Assembly: GCA_035758545.1 (NCBI GenBank)
Contig: DASTWQ010000149.1
Location: forward strand, 1-9,406
DNA length: 9,406 nt
Direction: 5' to 3'
Origin: JAFDVN01 sp035758545
Lineage (GTDB): Bacteria; Acidobacteriota; Holophagae; Holophagales; Holophagaceae
Positions 6,103-9,406 of the stretch are shown here, in pieces (the stretch's first letter is position 1; the number at the start of each line of letters is the position of its first letter). The notes under the pieces are model-generated. The model searched no databases, was not told the DNA's origin, and saw nothing but the letters and a program-made list of their open reading frames with translations. Both the position numbers and the translations under genes were made by a program.

Positions 6103-6689
6103 TCCCCCGCTGCGGCCTCGTCCTGCTGACGGGTGGGAAGGGCGAGCGCCTGGGCGGCCCCAAGCACGACCGGCCCCATCCGGAGGGCGGCAGCTGGGGC
6201 GGCCACCTCGTGCGCGTATTCCGGACGGTCGTGCCGGAGGGGCCCGTCCAGGTCCTCGGCGCGGCGCTGCCGGATCATCCGGATCTGCCCCGGATCGAGG
6301 ATCCCCGGGAGGGCCCCGCGGTGGCGTTGCGGGCCTGGGCCGCCGCCACGCCCTCCCCGGCGCGGCGCTGGTGGGTCGTGGCCTGCGACCAGGTCCACTG
6401 GACGGCGCCGGCCCTCGCCGCCTGGCTCGCGGAGGCCGAGGCCGCGGACCCGGAGGGGGAGGCCTGGGCCCTGGTGCGCCGGGAGGAGCACCGCCAACCC
6501 CTCGGCGGCTTCATCGGCGGCGCGCGGGTCCCTGCGCTGGCGGCCTCGCCGTCGACGAGCCTGCAGGCCCTGCTGGAGGGTCTCGCGGTGCGGGAGCTTC
6601 CCGGCGCCGCATGGGCCGGCGACGACCTCGACACCCCCGCGGACCTCGCGGCCTTCAGGCCCTCGCCAGTACGTCCAGCCAGGCCTTGA
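6099..6689 (+). CDS. mobA: MobA-like molybdenum cofactor guanylyltransferase
   Basis: This 196-residue protein starts at a GTG in a GTGA overlap with the CMD-like gene. Residues 7 to 22 (LVLLTGGKGERLGGPK) are the nucleotide-binding loop of the family, close to the LAGGxSxRMGxxK consensus. D97 in ACDQVHW fits the metal-binding aspartate. QPLGGFIGG near 131 to 140 and DDLDTPADL at 175 to 183 match the conserved C-terminal motifs. MobA transfers GMP from GTP to molybdopterin to make the MGD cofactor in the cytoplasm. The molybdenum enzyme encoded at the start of this run needs such a cofactor, so a dedicated maturation role is plausible. Related nucleotidyltransferases such as MocA share the loop, so the exact nucleotide is not proven. 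No in-frame ATG lies near the start, and the nucleotide loop begins at residue 7, so GTG is preferred. Confidence 0.83.
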   Translation: MIPRCGLVLLTGGKGERLGGPKHDRPHPEGGSWGGHLVRVFRTVVPEGPVQVLGAALPDHPDLPRIEDPREGPAVALRAWAAATPSPARRWWVVACDQVHWTAPALAAWLAEAEAADPEGEAWALVRREEHRQPLGGFIGGARVPALAASPSTSLQALLEGLAVRELPGAAWAGDDLDTPADLAAFRPSPVRPARP

Positions 6690-7284
6690 GGACGAAGGCG
6701 GTGGCGCCCCAGAGGGGGGTGGACTCGCCGTCGGCCAGGTCCAGCTCGAGGCGGGGGACCTCCAGGGCGAGCCCCTGGCGGTCCAGGAGCTCGACGGTCC
6801 AGGGGGCCTCCAGGAGCGGCGCCAGGGGCAGCAGGAGGGCCCGCTCCAGCTCCGCGTCCACAGTGAACCGGGGCTCCGGCGCCTCCCAGCGGAAGAGTAC
6901 CGGCGTGAAGCGGACCCGGGCCTTGGCCACGCCGTCCGGGAAGCAGCCGATCTCCCAGACGTCCTCCAGGCCCAACTCCTCCTTCAGCTCCCGGCGGGCG
7001 GTGTGGGGCAGATCCCGGTCGCCGGATTCCACCATGCCGCCGGGGAAGGCGAGCTCGCCGGGGTGGTGGGGCGCCCCGAAGCCCCGCTGCACGAGCACGA
7101 TGCGCCGGGCGCCGGCGGCGTCCCCCCAGAGCACTACGGCCACCGCGGCCCGCCGGGGGAGCTCCGGCATGCGCTGGCTGATCTTGAAGGGATGCGGCGA
7201 CCGGGCGGCGAGCCGAAGACTGGCCTCGATGCGGTCCCAGGGGATGGACTCGCCATCCGGAGGCGGGGTCCAGATGGGACTCAT
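6655..7284 (-). CDS. Nudix hydrolase, CoA pyrophosphatase (NudL)-like
   Basis: This 209-residue protein has a Nudix box at residues 82 to 106: GGMVESGD, then ARRELKEELGL with R98, E99, E102 and E103. Immediately before it, LVQRGFGAPHHPGELAFPGG (64 to 83) matches the extra motif that marks the CoA pyrophosphatase branch (old UPF0035). In that branch the box is spaced as seen here and differs slightly from the general Nudix consensus. Known members cleave CoA and its derivatives to a 4'-phosphopantetheine product and 3',5'-ADP. The start at 7284 has GAGGAG about eight to ten bases upstream. The last 35 bp overlap the end of mobA on the other strand. It follows the RelA/SpoT gene on the same strand after 132 bp, so it could have its own promoter. 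No link to nitrate metabolism is indicated. Confidence 0.88.
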   Translation of the reverse strand: MSPIWTPPPDGESIPWDRIEASLRLAARSPHPFKISQRMPELPRRAAVAVVLWGDAAGARRIVLVQRGFGAPHHPGELAFPGGMVESGDRDLPHTARRELKEELGLEDVWEIGCFPDGVAKARVRFTPVLFRWEAPEPRFTVDAELERALLLPLAPLLEAPWTVELLDRQGLALEVPRLELDLADGESTPLWGATAFVLKAWLDVLARA

Positions 7285-7326
7285 GGGGAAGGGCGCTCCT
7301 CACCGCGGAAAACCTGGGCCCGCAGG

Positions 7327-7342
7327 ACCCTCGCGCCAGGGT
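7327..7342 (-). other. Weak inverted repeat between the RelA/SpoT and Nudix genes
   Basis: ACCCT and AGGGT pair around a six-base loop, in the gap downstream of the RelA/SpoT gene and upstream of the Nudix gene. The stem has only five pairs and no T-run follows on the minus strand, so it is a poor terminator candidate. Confidence 0.2.
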
Positions 7343-7347
7343 GAGCC

Positions 7348-7408
7348 CTTCGAGGCTTCGTGTCTTCGTGGTGGATGGTCTTCTCTCCGCGCCTCTGCGC
7401 CTCTGCGG
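7348..7408 (-). repeat. Paired arrays of 8-bp units in the intergenic region
   Basis: Two short tandem arrays fill half of the 132-bp gap between the Nudix and RelA/SpoT genes. On the plus strand, 7348 to 7371 holds three 8-bp units of consensus CTTCGWGK, and 7385 to 7408 holds three units of consensus CTCYGCGS. A 13-base linker separates them. Each array has the same period and copy number although the units differ. On the minus strand they read as repeats of ACGAAG- and GCAGAG-type units. No reading frame in the gap has a start with a ribosome binding site. The rest of the gap (7285 to 7347 and 7409 to 7416) shows only a weak inverted repeat and the Nudix ribosome binding site. Confidence 0.75.
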
Positions 7409-7416
7409 TGAATCCG

Positions 7417-9406
7417 TCAAATCTTCCCGAAGATCGAGCCCTTCACCCGCTCCACGGTGAACACGCCGCGGACCCTGCGGAGGCCGTTCATGAGCTCGAT
7501 GAGGTGGCCGCGGTCCCGAACCCGAAGGGCGATGTGGAAGAGGCCCGTGCCCTCCTCGCTGGCCGCGGCCTGGAAACGCTGCATGTTGATGCCCGACTTC
7601 TGCACCGCCTCGCTGATGGCCGCCACCATGCCGGGGCGGTCCTCGGAGGTGAGGGTGATCTCGGTGTCGAAGACGCCGCCGCCCTGGCCCCATTTCACAG
7701 GCACCCGGCGCTCGGGATGGAGGGTGGTGCTGTTGAGCTGGGGGCAGTCCGCCCGGTGGATGGCCACGCCGCGGTTGCGGGTGATGTAGCCGGTGATCTC
7801 GTCGCCCCGGATGGGCTTGCAGCAGTAGGCGATGCTGTAGAGCACGCCGCTGGTGTCGTCCACCACGATGGCGTCGTCCAGGGCGAGCTTCTGGGCCTTC
7901 ACCTTCCGCTTGGCGGGCTCCGGGAGGAAGGGCTCCAGGAGGCGCTGGGGGCTGAGGCGGCCGAATCCCACCGCGGCGAGGAAGCTCTCCCAGCCGGGCT
8001 GGTGGATCTCCTTGAGCCGGGCCGTGAGCTGGGCGTGGACCTCCGAATCCTCCAGGCGCAAGCCCGCGGCCCGGGCCTCCCGATCCAGCCGCTCCCGGCC
8101 CAGCTGGACGGCGCGGGCGCGCTCCTCCTCGCGGATGAAGGCCTGGATCTTGGCTTTGGCCGAGGCCGATTTCACGAAGCCGAGCCAGTCCCGGCTGGGC
8201 TTATGGTCGGGGCGGGTGAGGATCTCCACCCGGTCGCCGCTGGAGAGGGCCTGGCGCAGGGGCACCATGCGGCCGTTCACCTTGGCGCCCACGCAGCGGT
8301 GGCCCACCTCGGTGTGGATGGCGTAGGCGAAGTCGATGGGCGTGGAGCCCTCCGGCAGGGCTCGCAGGTCCCCTTTGGGCGTGAACACCTGGATGGTGCG
8401 GAAGCTCAGCTCCCCCTTGAGGTTCGCCACCAGGTCCCGGCTGTCCCGGGAGTCCTGGTGCAGCTCCACCATGCGGCGCAGGAAGGCCGCCTGGTTGATC
8501 TCGTCGCGGTTGGCCAGGCGCCCGTCCTTGTAGGTCCAGTGGGCGGCGATGCCGGCCTCCGCGGTGGCGTGCATGACCTCGGTGCGGATCTGGATCTCGA
8601 AGGCATCCCCGGAGGGCATGAGCACGGAGGTGTGGATGCTCTGGTAGCCGTTCTCCTTGGGGAGGCTGATGTAGTCCTTGAAGCGCCCCGGGATCGGCTT
8701 GAAGAGCCCGTGCACGATGCCCAGCGCCGTGTAGCAGCTGGGGCGGTCCGGGCAGAAGATCCGGTAGGCGAGCCAGTCGTGGACGTCCTCCAGGGCCCGC
8801 TCCTGGGCGTCCATCTTCCGCCAGATGCCGAACAGGTGCTTCACCCGGAAGGTGACGGTGGCCTTGATGCCCTGCTGCCGCAGGGTCGTCTCCAGCAGGA
8901 GGCGGATGTCCTCGATGGTCTCCTCGAGCTTGGCGCGCTTGCGCTCCACGGCGGAGCGGAGCTCCTCGAAACGCTCGGGCTCCAGGTAGGCGAAGGCCAG
9001 GTCCTCCAGCTCCAGGCGCACGGCGCCCATGCCCAGGCGGTTCGCCAGGGGCGCGTAGAGCTCCAGGGTCTCCCGGGCGATGAGGCGCCGCTTCTCCTCG
9101 GGCATGGCCGAGAGCGTCTTCATGTTGTGCAGGCGGTCCGCCAGCTTCACCAGCAGCACCCGCACGTCCTTGCCCATGGCGACGAGCAGCTTGCGCACGT
9201 TCTCGGCGTTGAGGAGGTGGCGGTCCGTGAAGGCCAGCTTGGCCATCTTGGTGAGGCCGTCCACGATCTCGGCGACCTCCTCGCCGAACTGGGACCGGAC
9301 CTCCTCCAGGGTCATGAGGGTGTCCTCCACCGTGTCGTGGAGGAGGCCGCAGGCGATGCTCACGGCGTCCAGCCGCCACTCGGCGAGGCTGTGGGCCACC
9401 GCCAGG
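7417..9406 (-). CDS. RelA/SpoT-family bifunctional (p)ppGpp synthetase/hydrolase (N-terminus cut by window edge)
   Basis: The frame is open to the right edge. The GTG at 9399 is an internal valine, because the codons before it continue the family pattern (LAVAHSLAEWRLD). About 660 residues are visible of a usual 720 to 750. Counting from 9399, the hydrolase domain has H21-D22 and E25-D26 in LLHDTVEDT and D88 in KLADRLHNM; the first metal histidine is off the edge. The synthetase domain has RVKHLFGIWRKM, the aspartate of HDWLAYR, GRFKDYISLPKENGYQSIHT and E268 in FEIQIRT. A TGS domain starts near 336 (IQVFTPKGD), a conserved cysteine pair lies at 526 and 527 (YCCKP), and an ACT domain covers about 577 to 656. 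All key residues in view are kept, so both making and breaking down the stringent alarmone are expected. The protein ends with a TGA at 7417. Confidence 0.95.
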   Translation of the reverse strand, partial: LAVAHSLAEWRLDAVSIACGLLHDTVEDTLMTLEEVRSQFGEEVAEIVDGLTKMAKLAFTDRHLLNAENVRKLLVAMGKDVRVLLVKLADRLHNMKTLSAMPEEKRRLIARETLELYAPLANRLGMGAVRLELEDLAFAYLEPERFEELRSAVERKRAKLEETIEDIRLLLETTLRQQGIKATVTFRVKHLFGIWRKMDAQERALEDVHDWLAYRIFCPDRPSCYTALGIVHGLFKPIPGRFKDYISLPKENGYQSIHTSVLMPSGDAFEIQIRTEVMHATAEAGIAAHWTYKDGRLANRDEINQAAFLRRMVELHQDSRDSRDLVANLKGELSFRTIQVFTPKGDLRALPEGSTPIDFAYAIHTEVGHRCVGAKVNGRMVPLRQALSSGDRVEILTRPDHKPSRDWLGFVKSASAKAKIQAFIREEERARAVQLGRERLDREARAAGLRLEDSEVHAQLTARLKEIHQPGWESFLAAVGFGRLSPQRLLEPFLPEPAKRKVKAQKLALDDAIVVDDTSGVLYSIAYCCKPIRGDEITGYITRNRGVAIHRADCPQLNSTTLHPERRVPVKWGQGGGVFDTEITLTSEDRPGMVAAISEAVQKSGINMQRFQAAASEEGTGLFHIALRVRDRGHLIELMNGLRRVRGVFTVERVKGSIFGKI

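Noticed and set aside
7327..7342. Rho-independent terminator after the RelA/SpoT gene
   Set aside because: The stem has only five pairs and no T-run follows; it is listed only as a weak inverted repeat.
7348..7408. CRISPR array
   Set aside because: The units are 8 bp and directly adjacent, with no spacers; no cas gene is present.
6275..7693. Minus-strand open frame of 472 codons spanning mobA, the Nudix gene and part of the RelA/SpoT gene
   Set aside because: It is Gly/Arg/Pro-rich low-complexity sequence crossing three real genes and the repeat-containing gap in another frame.
9397..9399. GTG as the start of the RelA/SpoT protein
   Set aside because: It falls inside the HD domain; the residues before it continue the conserved pattern, so this valine is internal.

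Overview
The window is GC-rich bacterial DNA, almost fully coding, with two blocks. Positions 1 to 6689 hold a plus-strand run of nine tightly spaced genes, most plausibly one operon for nitrate reduction and nitrate/nitrite traffic. Positions 6655 to 9406 hold two minus-strand housekeeping-type genes. The third-position G/C bias, an outer-membrane barrel and a Tat-type Rieske protein indicate a Gram-negative, high-GC organism. The gene set and protein style remind me of Acidobacteriota of the Geothrix/Holophaga type, but that is an impression from memory and not a database result.

Nitrate block, in order: the C-terminal part of a molybdopterin (bis-MGD) oxidoreductase of the NarB/NasA/NapA type, cut by the left edge; a four-cluster [4Fe-4S] ferredoxin-like subunit; a Tat-anchored Rieske [2Fe-2S] protein; a 70-residue protein with two membrane helices; a NarK-family nitrate/nitrite transporter with an unusual periplasmic insertion; an HPP-family membrane protein (a family with nitrite transporters in plastids and cyanobacteria); an outer-membrane beta-barrel; a cysteine-less carboxymuconolactone decarboxylase-like protein; and a MobA-like molybdenum cofactor guanylyltransferase. 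Four junctions overlap by 1 or 4 bases (TGATG twice, ATGA, GTGA), so translation is probably coupled.

Together these genes suggest a complete module: substrate entry through the outer membrane (barrel), transport across the inner membrane (NarK and HPP), reduction at a molybdenum centre fed through iron-sulfur clusters and a Rieske protein, and cofactor maturation (MobA). No cytochrome b, c-type cytochrome or NarJ-type chaperone is visible; these or the beginning of the operon may lie to the left. Whether the reductase is respiratory or assimilatory, and on which side of the membrane it works, cannot be settled because its N-terminus is outside the window.

Minus-strand block: a Nudix hydrolase of the CoA-pyrophosphatase (NudL) type, whose end overlaps the end of mobA by 35 bp tail to tail, and a long RelA/SpoT-family (p)ppGpp synthetase/hydrolase whose N-terminus runs off the right edge. 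The 132 bp between them carries two arrays of three 8-bp units, the most unusual non-coding structure in the window. No rRNA, tRNA, CRISPR array, insertion sequence or integrase was seen.
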